Below are positions 16,936-25,117 of a DNA stretch of 51,839 nt, in pieces. The DNA is from Nitrospira sp. GTDB taxonomy: Bacteria; Nitrospirota; Nitrospiria; Nitrospirales; Nitrospiraceae. The notes below the pieces were generated by a model that made no database searches, was not told the origin of the DNA, and saw only the letters and a list, made by a program, of their open reading frames with translations. The stretch covers positions 1 to 51,839 of the forward strand of contig JANDJJ010000005.1 of the NCBI GenBank assembly GCA_024330945.1, written 5' to 3'. Position 1 is the stretch's first letter, and the number at the start of each line of letters is the position of its first letter. The position numbers were made by a program, and so were the translations under genes.

Positions 16936-18489
16936 TTAATCGCGTCCAGACTTTTTGGAACCGTTCTTTCCTGCCGCCGTCAGAGGATCTCCATATTTCG
17001 CCAACACCGCATCCCCCACCGGCTTCGACAAGGCCCCTCTCGCCAAAAGAAGGCCGCCCCGTGCCAGATCATAATCGTACTGCGCTTGATAGAGCTCAAA
17101 CGCCGCTTCGACCGCATTTTGCTCACGTAGGTTCACAAACAAAATGCTTGAGATTCCCATCTCAAATCGCTTGCGCTCACCAGCTTCCAGCTCCTTGGCC
17201 AAACGGTACGCTTCCCTCGCTGCTCTGACCCGGTCCCTCGCCCGCACAATCGCCGAAAGCCAATTGTCTACATCAATACTCACTTGCTGCTCTGTATACA
17301 CCTGACTCAGAACCAACCGTTGTTGCTCCGCCTCCGCATACAGAACCTTCCCTCGGCCCTCCCGTTGGAAGAGCGGCATGGCAAACTGTGTCGCATAGCG
17401 ATATCCCACGCCTACGATCCAGTCCGCAGGCGCATCCGTTCGTCCTCCCTCAAAATCGAATTTGGGGAGCAGGTAGTTCTTGGCCAGCTTGAGATCGATG
17501 TTGTTCATCTTGGCTTCAATGTACAGGGCCCGCACTTCCGGCCGATCTTCCTTCGCCTCAACTTTGTAAGCGGCAATCTCGTCCTCGGTCGGCAAGGGGG
17601 TTTCGCCCTGAAACTCCGGCGCCCACTCCGGTCGCGGCGTCACCGGCTCGCCGTTTTCCCAGAGAAACAGCGACAGCTTGTACTGCTCATACTCCACCTT
17701 CCGCTGCGCGGCTATGGCCGCCTCCCGCCGGCGTTGAACTTCCTGGCCGATCTCGACCACATCGAGCGGCGACACCTTGCCCGCCTTGGCCTGCCCCTCA
17801 ATCTGTTGATATCGAGCTTCGGCCACCGCCAGCGCCTGCTTCACGACCTCCGCTTGTTTGACCGCTACCTGCCAATCCCAGTATTGGACGGCCCCCGCCA
17901 GGTAGAGATCCTGCCGTTTCTGGGCCACCTTCACCTCCGCGAGCGGTCCAGCCAGTTCGGCCTGCTGCAACTCGGCGTTCTCTTCGTTGATGATCAAGCC
18001 GCGCAAGAGTTGGAACGATCCGCCGAGGATAAGTTGCTGCTGAGGATAGAACAGTTGGAGATCGGGGATAATTGCAATGAAGTTCTGATTGATTCGGTCA
18101 CCCATGCCGTTTCGAATTCCACCTTGGATTCGGAATCCCCATGGATGTCCCACATCGAGCTTGGTGTCATTAAAGCCGCCGGTCTGAATTTTTGGTAAGA
18201 AGGGAGACGTCGTGAGGTTCCACGTTTCATATCGTTCAACCTCTGTAATATTTTTGAGCGTGGGCTCCCAAGCTCCGAGCGCTTTCAGAACCTTCGCACG
18301 AGCCTTCATGCGCTCGGCTCCGGTCGCCTGAAGCAGGGGATGGGTCAACTCGATTCTGGCAAGAACTTCTTCGATGGTGAGAGGAGCGGTGCGGATCGGC
18401 TGAGCCTGCGGGGTCCTCGAATCGCTTACCGGTTCAGCCAGTGCAATCATCGGCGTCGAGATGAGCACGACCAGCAGCAGGGCGATCAC
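16936..18489 (-). CDS. TolC-family outer-membrane efflux protein (copy 1)
   Basis: 517 residues, first gene of the operon, from a GTG with AAAGGAG seven bases upstream. A signal peptide (ALLLVVLISTPMIALA) precedes the same TAPLTIEEVLARIEL domain start as in the following paralogue. Typical TolC helical-repeat segments occur near residues 175-260 and 370-460. The main differences from copy 2 are in the N-terminal third (the loop after GFNDTKLDVGHPWGF), where copy 2 is longer by about 15 residues. Two channel proteins in one type I secretion-like operon are uncommon; they may form alternative or mixed trimers. A LysR-type regulator is divergently transcribed 150 bases upstream. Confidence 0.9.
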   Translation of the reverse strand: MIALLLVVLISTPMIALAEPVSDSRTPQAQPIRTAPLTIEEVLARIELTHPLLQATGAERMKARAKVLKALGAWEPTLKNITEVERYETWNLTTSPFLPKIQTGGFNDTKLDVGHPWGFRIQGGIRNGMGDRINQNFIAIIPDLQLFYPQQQLILGGSFQLLRGLIINEENAELQQAELAGPLAEVKVAQKRQDLYLAGAVQYWDWQVAVKQAEVVKQALAVAEARYQQIEGQAKAGKVSPLDVVEIGQEVQRRREAAIAAQRKVEYEQYKLSLFLWENGEPVTPRPEWAPEFQGETPLPTEDEIAAYKVEAKEDRPEVRALYIEAKMNNIDLKLAKNYLLPKFDFEGGRTDAPADWIVGVGYRYATQFAMPLFQREGRGKVLYAEAEQQRLVLSQVYTEQQVSIDVDNWLSAIVRARDRVRAAREAYRLAKELEAGERKRFEMGISSILFVNLREQNAVEAAFELYQAQYDYDLARGGLLLARGALSKPVGDAVLAKYGDPLTAAGKNGSKKSGRD

Positions 18490-18557
18490 GAGGATGCTCC
18501 TTTCGTATGTATGTCGCGTGTGTGTCTAGCGCGGCGGGAGAGTAGCAATCACAGGCC

Positions 18558-18578
18558 TTTTATGAAAAATAGATAAAA
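18558..18578. promoter_or_regulatory. Inverted repeat in the divergent promoter region (candidate operator)
   Basis: TTTTAT at 18558-18563 and ATAAAA at 18573-18578 form a perfect 6-bp inverted repeat around 9 bases, between the tolC copy 1 start and the LysR-type gene, just upstream of that gene's -35 box. It does not match the strict T-N11-A rule. Role inferred from position. Confidence 0.35.
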
Positions 18579-18582
18579 CGGA

Positions 18583-18612
18583 TTGGAATCTTCGTGAAAG
18601 ACGATGTATAGT
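18583..18612 (+). promoter_or_regulatory. Promoter of the NhaR-like regulator
   Basis: TTGGAA at 18583-18588 and TATAGT at 18607-18612 are spaced by 18 bases. A start near 18619 would place the GTG at 18611 outside the transcript, which favours the ATG at 18641 as the translation start. Confidence 0.45.
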
Positions 18613-18640
18613 GAAGGCGCCGCTTTTCGACGCATTCCGT

Positions 18641-19537
18641 ATGGAATGGCTCAATTATCACCATTTGCTGTATTTTTGGTCCGTCGCCAAGCACGGCACG
18701 GTCGCCAAAGCTTGCGAAGAGCTTCGCCTCGCTCAGCCAACCATCAGCGGACAGATCAGGCTCCTGGAACAGTCCTTGGGGGAAAAATTGTTCGTGCGCA
18801 CGGGACGCCGACTCGCGTTGACTGAGATGGGACACGTGGTGTTTGAGTACGCGGAAGCCATCTTCGCCATGGGACAAGAGTTACTGAACACGGTGAAAGG
18901 ACGCGCAGAGGGGCACCAGGCACGCCTGGTCGTCGGCATCGCCGATGTCGTGCCGAAGCCGCTGGCGAACCATCTTCTCCGAGCGGGACTAAACTTGGAT
19001 CAGCCCATGCACTTGGTCTGCCAAGAGGACAAACTTCATCGGCTCCTAGCCGATTTAACAATGCACCGATACGACCTTGTCATCTCCGACATGCCCGCGC
19101 CGCCGAACTTCAAAGCCCACGCCTATAACCATCCGATCGGCGAATCAGGAGTGACGTTCTTCGGTACGTCGAAATTGGCGTCGCTCTATAAACGTGAGTT
19201 TCCTCGTTCGTTGCACGGCGCCCCGATGCTCCTGCCCACCGCGGACGCAGCCCTTCGCCGATCGATCGACCAATGGTTGGTCCACCACCGCCTCCACCCC
19301 AGCATCGTAGGCGAGTTCGACGACAGCGCGACGCTCAAAGCCTTCGGTCAGGAGGGATTCGGCATTTTCCCCGGCGTCACTGCAATGGAAAAGGAAATCT
19401 GTCGTCAATATAGGGTCTCGGCCATCGGCCGCCTGGATTCCGTCAAACAGTACTTTTATGCGATCACTGTCGAGCGCCGCCTCAAACATCCGGCGGTTCT
19501 GGCGATCGTCCAAGCGGCCCGGCGGGAGCTGGACTGA
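18641..19537 (+). CDS. nhaR: LysR-family transcriptional regulator, NhaR type
   Basis: 298 residues from the ATG at 18641, which begins MEWLNYHHLLYFW, matching the NhaR subfamily start; a GTG at 18611 would add ten residues but lies within the inferred promoter. The winged helix-turn-helix covers residues 1-65 (AKACEELRLAQPTISGQIRLLEQSLGEKLF in several pieces), then a LysR substrate-binding domain with VGIADVVPKPLA and a C-terminal FGIFPGV segment. NhaR responds to sodium ions in E. coli; many homologues sit elsewhere with unknown ligands. It is divergent from the secretion-like operon, the usual arrangement for a LysR regulator and its target. No Na+/H+ antiporter gene is in view, so the symbol denotes family, not proven function. 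Confidence 0.82.
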   Translation: MEWLNYHHLLYFWSVAKHGTVAKACEELRLAQPTISGQIRLLEQSLGEKLFVRTGRRLALTEMGHVVFEYAEAIFAMGQELLNTVKGRAEGHQARLVVGIADVVPKPLANHLLRAGLNLDQPMHLVCQEDKLHRLLADLTMHRYDLVISDMPAPPNFKAHAYNHPIGESGVTFFGTSKLASLYKREFPRSLHGAPMLLPTADAALRRSIDQWLVHHRLHPSIVGEFDDSATLKAFGQEGFGIFPGVTAMEKEICRQYRVSAIGRLDSVKQYFYAITVERRLKHPAVLAIVQAARRELD

Positions 19538-19601
19538 AAGCAGGTGGCGTTCTGATCTTTTTTCAAGACAACCATCTCTTCGCCAAGGAAGTCAAGGTGA
19601 C

Positions 19602-20309
19602 TTATCCACGGCCCACGGCTTCCAACAGCTTCTCACGCTCCTGAGCGGTCAATTCGCGCCATTCTCCCACGGCAAGCTTATCAATGGTGATGTGCATGAT
19701 TCGCACGCGGTGAAGGCTTGTGACCCGATAGCCCAACACCGAACACATCCGCCTGATTTGGCGATTGCGTCCCTCCGTGAGAATGATTCGAAACCGATTG
19801 GGGCCGACGCGGGAAACCTTGCATGGTTTCGTCATGGTTCCAAGCACTTTCACACCCCCGGCCATATGATCAAGGAACCGGCGGTCGAACGGGCGGTCCA
19901 CCTCGACGACGTATTCCCGTTCGTGTCCGAACTCAGTGCGAAGGATTTCGTTGACGATGTCTCCGTCGTTGGTCAGCAGAATCAATCCGGAGGAATCTTT
20001 GTCCAACCGTCCGATCGGGAAAATCCGCTCCGGATGGCCGATTTCCGCGATGATGTTCCGTGGCACATGGGACTCGCTCGTCGTCACCACTCCGACCGGC
20101 TTGTGATACTTGATGTACACAGCCGCCTTCCCCCATGGAATCACCTGCCCGTCACAGGCGATCACGTCCGAGCGACTTACCCGGTCACCCAGTTTGGCTG
20201 CGCGTCCGTTGATTGTGACAGCTCCCGATTCGATCAACCGGTCCGCCTCGCGCCGGGAACAGATCCCCTGCTCGGTGAAAAACTTGTTGATGCGGATGAA
20301 AGCGGTCAC
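19602..20309 (-). CDS. rluF: 23S rRNA pseudouridine synthase, RluF type
   Basis: 235 residues from a GTG at 20309. The N-terminus starts directly before an S4 RNA-binding domain (RINKFFTEQGICSRREADRL in pieces). The catalytic motif is GRLDKDSSGLILLTNDGD with the catalytic aspartate in RLD. HEREYVVEVD, GTMTKPCKV and LTEGRNRQIRRMC fit RluF, which isomerises U2604 and also tRNA-Tyr U35 in E. coli, better than RluB. A longer frame to an ATG at 20366 overlaps speB and adds residues not found in the family. It follows speB with a 28-base gap on the same strand. Confidence 0.9.
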   Translation of the reverse strand: MTAFIRINKFFTEQGICSRREADRLIESGAVTINGRAAKLGDRVSRSDVIACDGQVIPWGKAAVYIKYHKPVGVVTTSESHVPRNIIAEIGHPERIFPIGRLDKDSSGLILLTNDGDIVNEILRTEFGHEREYVVEVDRPFDRRFLDHMAGGVKVLGTMTKPCKVSRVGPNRFRIILTEGRNRQIRRMCSVLGYRVTSLHRVRIMHITIDKLAVGEWRELTAQEREKLLEAVGRG

Positions 20310-20337
20310 GGCGATCCGTCGACAACCGTGCAAGAGC

Positions 20338-21288
20338 TTACAAGGCGGGAGATGGTTCTCGAACAAGCTTTGCGGCCTTGATGCGACCGAGCATGCGATA
20401 GATCAGCCGAGCCACCGAAAACTGGGGAGCCACAAACCCCTCGATAGGGGTCATTTCACTCACGTCCATTCCCACGATACCGGGGCCTCCAGCAAGAGCG
20501 GCGACCAGATTCAAGGTATCGTACCAGCCTATCCCCCCCGGTTCAGGGGTGCCCAACGCGGGAACGATGGAAGGATCAAGCCCATCGCAGTCGAACGTAA
20601 GATAGACCGGGCCGTTGCAAGCGGCCACGACGTCGGGAATCCATCGGGAAGCCTGCCCGCCGTAGGGGCCGGAGGGATCCACGAGGCTTGCGGCGAAAAA
20701 CGTGGTGATCCGATCCGTCGTTTTTATTCGGATCATCTCTTCCCGACTGATCGACCGTATGCCGACCTGGACCAGCGGATGCCCGTCCTCCACCACCCTG
20801 GCCATGACGCTGGCGTGGCTGAACCGGTTGCCCTGGTAGGCCTCGCGCAGATCGCCGTGTGCGTCGATCTGCACGACGCACATGTTCGGATGGCGCCGGG
20901 CATGGGCGCGGATGGCTCCCAATGCGCCGGTATGTTCCCCGGTCAATGTCACAAGAAATCGCCCGGCCTCGACGTGCGGACGAACGAACTGCTCAATGGC
21001 GGCGACAGCGGCCCGATCCACTTTTCCGTTCAGATCCAGAACCGACGCCGTGGCAATACCGCCCCACTCACGAAAGGGTTCACATTCAAGTTGCTCATCA
21101 TACAGCTCGACCTGGCGGGATGCTTCAAGAATGGCGGAGGGGCCGTGATCCGATCCTCGGATGTAGCTGGACGTATGTTCGTAGGGAATCGGCAGGACGT
21201 AAACACCGGCCTGATCCGGATGGCACCACGGTTCTTCGAGGCCGAGAAAATTGTGCTCCGGCCCTTCCCATCCGGCTGGCAACGTCAT
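20338..21288 (-). CDS. speB: Agmatinase (ureohydrolase)
   Basis: 316 residues from the ATG at 21288, which has AAGGA eight bases upstream; an upstream ATG at 21324 is less likely. All metal-binding motifs of the arginase/agmatinase family are present: TGEHTGALG (usually GGDH, here the histidine is kept), QIDAHGDL, and DCDGLDPSIVPALGTPEPGG with both aspartates. The FSHA and GYEP-like contacts also fit agmatinase. It hydrolyses agmatine to putrescine and urea with two manganese ions. The gene directly upstream (59 bases) encodes a pyruvoyl arginine decarboxylase that makes agmatine, so the two enzymes form a complete arginine-to-putrescine route. Confidence 0.9.
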   Translation of the reverse strand: MTLPAGWEGPEHNFLGLEEPWCHPDQAGVYVLPIPYEHTSSYIRGSDHGPSAILEASRQVELYDEQLECEPFREWGGIATASVLDLNGKVDRAAVAAIEQFVRPHVEAGRFLVTLTGEHTGALGAIRAHARRHPNMCVVQIDAHGDLREAYQGNRFSHASVMARVVEDGHPLVQVGIRSISREEMIRIKTTDRITTFFAASLVDPSGPYGGQASRWIPDVVAACNGPVYLTFDCDGLDPSIVPALGTPEPGGIGWYDTLNLVAALAGGPGIVGMDVSEMTPIEGFVAPQFSVARLIYRMLGRIKAAKLVREPSPAL

Positions 21289-21347
21289 GGTATGCGTCCT
21301 TATTATCAAGCCCTGGTCAAACACGAAGTGTCAGAACGGCGCGTCCG

Positions 21348-21917
21348 CTATCGACGATACCGCTTGGCCACGTTCTCGCCCGGAATGAAGACCGCGAGCG
21401 CGATGACCGTCGTCCACTTGCCGGCCTTGCCGATCGCCGACTGAGTGATGTTCGACGTTTTGACGATCTTGCCGCCCATCTTGAACACTTGCTCGCGCTC
21501 CTTCCAAGCGACATTGGGGTCAAATTCCAACCCCAGCGTGGTGGCCAACATCTGAGCCGCAAGATCCTCCGTGTACTCGCCGGTTTCCTCATCCGTCTCG
21601 CCATGGGCATGGTGTTCGGACAAGTAGCCGTAGCTGTTGCGGTCCGTCGGCTTCGCCAGGCCGACCGAGGCTGAAATCAGCCGATTTCGTTCATTGGTTT
21701 CGGACCGGGCCATGACACAAAACGTGATTTCCCCGGGACTCAGCAGTTTTTCGCCCCGCTTCCGCGAGATGATTTTGCAATTGGGCGGCAAAATGGACGA
21801 TACGCTGACGAGATTGCAGTAGGCAACCCCCGCGCTTCGCAGCGCCTCCTCAAAAGAGGCCAGTTTCTCCTTGTGTACGCCCACTCCTCTCGTCAAAAAC
21901 ATGTGCGTCGGTACCAT
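21348..21917 (-). CDS. pdaD: Pyruvoyl-dependent arginine decarboxylase
   Basis: 189 residues; GAGGGAG lies five bases before the ATG. The self-cleavage motif is VSVSSILPP, with cleavage expected between S40 and S41 to create the pyruvoyl cofactor and separate beta and alpha chains. [21 protein letters not shown] at the N-terminus and [24 protein letters not shown] (in pieces) match archaeal and bacterial PdaD. The enzyme decarboxylates arginine to agmatine without pyridoxal phosphate. The C-terminal [19 protein letters not shown] segment is typical. This form is best known from archaea, chlamydiae and a limited set of bacteria. It is cotranscribed with speB. Confidence 0.93.
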   Translation of the reverse strand: MVPTHMFLTRGVGVHKEKLASFEEALRSAGVAYCNLVSVSSILPPNCKIISRKRGEKLLSPGEITFCVMARSETNERNRLISASVGLAKPTDRNSYGYLSEHHAHGETDEETGEYTEDLAAQMLATTLGLEFDPNVAWKEREQVFKMGGKIVKTSNITQSAIGKAGKWTTVIALAVFIPGENVAKRYRR

Positions 21918-22033
21918 GGGTGCTCCCTCTCTTGGTGATTGAGTCGCGCGGGCTTTCGAGCTGTCGGCGGGCTTGCGTGGATCTCCGGCCCTCAGTCATC
22001 CGAATCAGAATCGGTTCCCGTACGAAGCGTGCT

Positions 22034-22062
22034 CTTGTATCAAGATTGATTCCGCTTCGCAA
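22034..22062 (-). promoter_or_regulatory. Candidate promoter for pdaD-speB-rluF
   Basis: On the minus strand TTGCGA (22062-22057) and TACAAG (22039-22034) are 17 bases apart. This would give a leader of about 110 bases before pdaD. Both boxes match consensus at four of six positions. Confidence 0.3.
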
Positions 22063-22089
22063 TATCCTGAAACAATTTTTACAATTTTC

Positions 22090-23532
22090 TTAGGCCGAAG
22101 TGTCCAGATCCTGGGCGTTCACGATCAGCAGCTTTGGTTCCGTCATCTCTTCAATAGCGGCCCGCACGCCCTCGCGCCCCAACCCGGAATCCTTGACACC
22201 GCCGTACGGCATGTGGTCGGAACGGAACGTCGGAATTTCATTGGCGAGCACAGCCCCGACTTCCAGATGACGGAACGCATAAAAGATTTTGTTGATGTCC
22301 TTCGTAAACACGCCGGCCTGGAGCCCGTAGTCCGATTGATTGAGCATGGCGATGGCGTCGCCGAACCGGCTGTACGGCGTCACCGTCACCACCGGGCCGA
22401 ACACCTCCTGACAGGACACTTTCATATCCGGTTTCACGTTCGACAAGACAGTCGCCTCGACCACCGACCCCGTTCGTTTCCCCCCCAGCAACACACGGGC
22501 CCCTTCCGCCACGGCTTCATTGATCCAGCTTTCGACGCGATGGGCGGCGGCTTGATCGATCAACGGCCCGATGGTCGTTGTCTCATCGGTGGGATCTCCA
22601 GCCTTCAACCTCGCGACGTGCATGAGCAACTTCGTCGTAAACGGATCCGCCACCGATTGGTGCACGAACACCCGCTGGACGGAAATGCAAGTTTGCCCCG
22701 CATAACCAAATCCGCCGGCCGCGCACCGTTTGGCCGCCAGATCCAGATCGGCGTCCGGTTCGACGATCACCCCCGCATTGCCCCCCAATTCCAACACGAC
22801 CTTTTTCTTGCCGCACTTCGCCTTGAGCATCCAACCCACGGCAGCGCTGCCGGTAAAACTCAAGAGCTTGAACCGAGGATCAACGACCAACCGCTCCGCC
22901 AACAGATTGTCGCAAGGCACGACATTGAACCCGCCGGGCGGAAGCCCCGCTTCCAGCGCCAATTCTCCCAACCGCAAGGCGGTCAACGGCGTCTGCGGAG
23001 CTGGTTTGATGAGAATCGGATTGCCTGCCGCAAGCGCTGGCGCCACCTTGTGGGCCACCAAGTTGAGCGGAAAATTAAAGGGGGTGATGCCGAGAACAGG
23101 CCCGATGGGAAACCGCCTGAGAATACCGACGTGGGAGTCCGAGCCCGGCGTCCAATCCAAGGGGACGACTTCACCGGCGATTCGCCGGGATTCCTCGGCC
23201 GCCACCGTAAAGGTTTGCACCGCCCGATCAACTTCCCGCTTGGCATCCGTGATCGGCTTGCCCGCTTCGGCGGTGATTGTGGAGGCGATTTCATCCCGGC
23301 GTTGCAACAGAAGAGCGGCGATGTGTTGCAGGACCTTATACCGGGCGTGTCCCGGCATACCCGCCATCACGGTCGCGGCTTCAACCGTGGAGGCGATTGC
23401 CTTCTCAAGGTCGGTCTCCGAAGCCTGAGCGACGGTGGCGATGGTCCGACCGGTAAATGGATCCGTGACCCTTGCCGTTCGATCACTCTGCTTCCATTGG
23501 CCGTGAATGAGAAAGGGACGCGACGGCTGCAC
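22090..23532 (-). CDS. NAD(P)-dependent aldehyde dehydrogenase
   Basis: 480 residues from a GTG with AGGT six bases upstream. The family motifs are intact: ITPFNFPLNLVAHKVAPALAAGN in the cofactor region, FTGSAAVGW, the general-base glutamate in VLELGGN and the catalytic cysteine in GYAGQTCISVQR. The arrangement with QTCISVQRVFVH and the C-terminal YGGVKDSGLGREGVRAAIEEMTE is typical of the group holding lactaldehyde, non-phosphorylating glyceraldehyde-3-phosphate and succinate-semialdehyde dehydrogenases. The substrate cannot be fixed from sequence. It lies upstream of the putrescine-making pair on the same strand, so an aminobutyraldehyde or succinate-semialdehyde role is possible but unproven. 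The zinc-ribbon gene is 24 bases upstream. Confidence 0.88.
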   Translation of the reverse strand: MQPSRPFLIHGQWKQSDRTARVTDPFTGRTIATVAQASETDLEKAIASTVEAATVMAGMPGHARYKVLQHIAALLLQRRDEIASTITAEAGKPITDAKREVDRAVQTFTVAAEESRRIAGEVVPLDWTPGSDSHVGILRRFPIGPVLGITPFNFPLNLVAHKVAPALAAGNPILIKPAPQTPLTALRLGELALEAGLPPGGFNVVPCDNLLAERLVVDPRFKLLSFTGSAAVGWMLKAKCGKKKVVLELGGNAGVIVEPDADLDLAAKRCAAGGFGYAGQTCISVQRVFVHQSVADPFTTKLLMHVARLKAGDPTDETTTIGPLIDQAAAHRVESWINEAVAEGARVLLGGKRTGSVVEATVLSNVKPDMKVSCQEVFGPVVTVTPYSRFGDAIAMLNQSDYGLQAGVFTKDINKIFYAFRHLEVGAVLANEIPTFRSDHMPYGGVKDSGLGREGVRAAIEEMTEPKLLIVNAQDLDTSA

Positions 23533-23556
23533 GAGAGACCTACGAGCAATGACCTG

Positions 23557-23829
23557 CTAGTCCGCCGCTTCGACCGAGGCGGAGGACTCGACAGGGGATT
23601 CCGACGTCGCCGACTCTTGCTGCGCCGCGACGGCCTTGGCGATCAATTCTTCCGTTCCCCAATCGCGAATGGCCTCGAGAGAAAACCCTTCATAGGTCGA
23701 GACCCCGTGACACGACGGACAATCGGGCATGGGAACTTTTCGATAGAACACCTCTCCCAGACAGGACATGCAGACCCAAAAATCATCGTCGCGATGGGAC
23801 ACCGGCCAGAACAACTGTGGTGATGCCAT
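23557..23829 (-). CDS. Small zinc-ribbon protein
   Basis: 90 residues; AGGA lies eight bases before the ATG. Two CxxC pairs, C20-C23 (CMSC) and C37-C40 (CPSC), are 13 residues apart, a spacing suited to a zinc ribbon. The remaining C-terminal half is acidic and alanine/serine rich. An aromatic N-terminal DDDFWVC segment precedes the first pair. No named family is recognised. It precedes the aldehyde dehydrogenase by 24 bases and probably shares its transcript. It could be a small nucleic-acid or protein-binding accessory. Confidence 0.7.
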   Translation of the reverse strand: MASPQLFWPVSHRDDDFWVCMSCLGEVFYRKVPMPDCPSCHGVSTYEGFSLEAIRDWGTEELIAKAVAAQQESATSESPVESSASVEAAD

Positions 23830-23970
23830 AAGATATTCCTATCTGGTTACACTGGTTACAAACGTGACCGACACAACAGAATCTCTCATCACACTCAGAC
23901 GGAGAAGCGGTCGAACCGCACGGGCATGACATCGCACTCGTCTTCGGGCATCATCGTTCATGATCTCACC

Positions 23971-24615
23971 CTAACGAACTTTACCGGCAAGAAGCTGTTC
24001 GATCTCCTCCGCAAACATCTCAAAAGGGAACGCCCCCGGAATGGCAATCGCCGGCTCCTTTTCGCTTGGCTGGCTGTGCGTCCGATACAGAATGAATCCT
24101 GGAGTCCCTCGGAATCCCCAGTTGTTGGCTTCCTGCCGATCTTCGAAAATCGCCTGGGCATAGCGTCCGTCTTTGACGCACTGCGCAAAGGCGGCAGCAT
24201 CCAGTCCGATCGCCGCTGCATGGCTGGCATACACAGTCGCGGCCAGCCGCCCTCCTTCCCCAAACAAGCGATCGTGCATCGCCCAATACTTGCCCTGCGC
24301 CCCGGCACAGCGAGCCGCCATCGCCGCATCGACCCCCGGCCCCTGATCGGCGCGCGGAAAGTCTCGATAAAGAAACTTCACCTTGCCGGTATCGACATAG
24401 CGAGCCTGAAGGCGAGGCCAGGTCTCCTTGAAGAACTTGACGCAGTACCCGCAGGTAAAGTCCGAATATTCGATCAGCGTGACTGGCGCATCCGCCTGCC
24501 CTCTAACCCGCACGTCCGGCTCGGCAGCTGCGGCCGGAACCGGCAGCGCCCCGACCAGGCCGCACCAGGCGGCCATCACAACCGCCAGACAGAATCGCCC
24601 TCTTCGCCGCTTCAC
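23971..24615 (-). CDS. DsbA-family thiol oxidoreductase
   Basis: 214 residues from a GTG with GAGG five bases upstream; an in-frame stop 18 bases upstream rules out a longer start. A basic N-terminus and hydrophobic stretch ending in AAAAEPD indicate export. The thioredoxin fold carries the active site C55-G-Y-C58 in YSDFTCGYC, followed by KFLYRDFPRAD and a helical insert, as in DsbA/BdbD-type or DsbG-like periplasmic enzymes with a short (KFFKETWPRL) first helix. A late GTPGFILY contains the cis-proline. It probably oxidises or isomerises periplasmic disulfides. No DsbB or VKOR partner is visible in the window. Confidence 0.87.
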   Translation of the reverse strand: MKRRRGRFCLAVVMAAWCGLVGALPVPAAAAEPDVRVRGQADAPVTLIEYSDFTCGYCVKFFKETWPRLQARYVDTGKVKFLYRDFPRADQGPGVDAAMAARCAGAQGKYWAMHDRLFGEGGRLAATVYASHAAAIGLDAAAFAQCVKDGRYAQAIFEDRQEANNWGFRGTPGFILYRTHSQPSEKEPAIAIPGAFPFEMFAEEIEQLLAGKVR

Positions 24616-25117
24616 CGACGCCTCATGGTGTCATACTCGTTTCTCGAACTTCCAGACTCTTTTTTCTATCGCCCTCTGATAATCAGATGAGACCACGTCC
24701 TGAGACGCCTCCCTGAACAGCCGGAGGTCTCCACCCAGAAACCTTCGTTGCGTCTTCCATATTATTTTAAAATATTCCGCATTAATATTCCGCCACCCTC
24801 GATCTCGCACACCTGCAAGAGATGGCACCCGCAACCTTTCGCACGCGACTTTCTTATACACAACCGTTGCCGGAAGCGTCAATGAATCGCGCGTCTCAAT
24901 TCATGACTTGTAAGATATACACCGCGATGAAGATGAACTTGAGAGGCTCCGGATGGAGCAACCAATTCGCACGCCATGCGATGTGAGGGTCCTCAGGAAT
25001 TCACCATTGTGTTGGAATGTGACATCAACTTTGCTTGTTCGTAGCGAGTTACCGTGAGTCAGAAGCAGGGGCGACGAAAACAAGCGGAGCGCATCCTGAA
25101 CGACCACAGGATAGATC
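24616..25117. other. Gene-poor spacer between DsbA-like and helicase genes
   Basis: About 500 bases with no convincing gene; short frames on the minus strand lack ribosome sites and domains. It is more AT-rich than its surroundings in the middle and holds a 10-base direct repeat AATATTCCGC at 24771-24780 and 24784-24793. It could be an old junction of an inserted segment. Confidence 0.4.

Noticed and set aside
20110-21444. 444-residue plus-strand open frame over speB
   Set aside because: Antisense to agmatinase with no recognisable protein features.
21973-23823. 616-residue plus-strand open frame over the aldehyde dehydrogenase
   Set aside because: Shadow frame; composition is not protein-like and the opposite strand is an intact enzyme.
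24616-25117. Copy of the tRNA-Glu 3' end marking the far side of an integrated element
   Set aside because: Looked for the T-arm and acceptor sequence near the helicase end and found none by eye.
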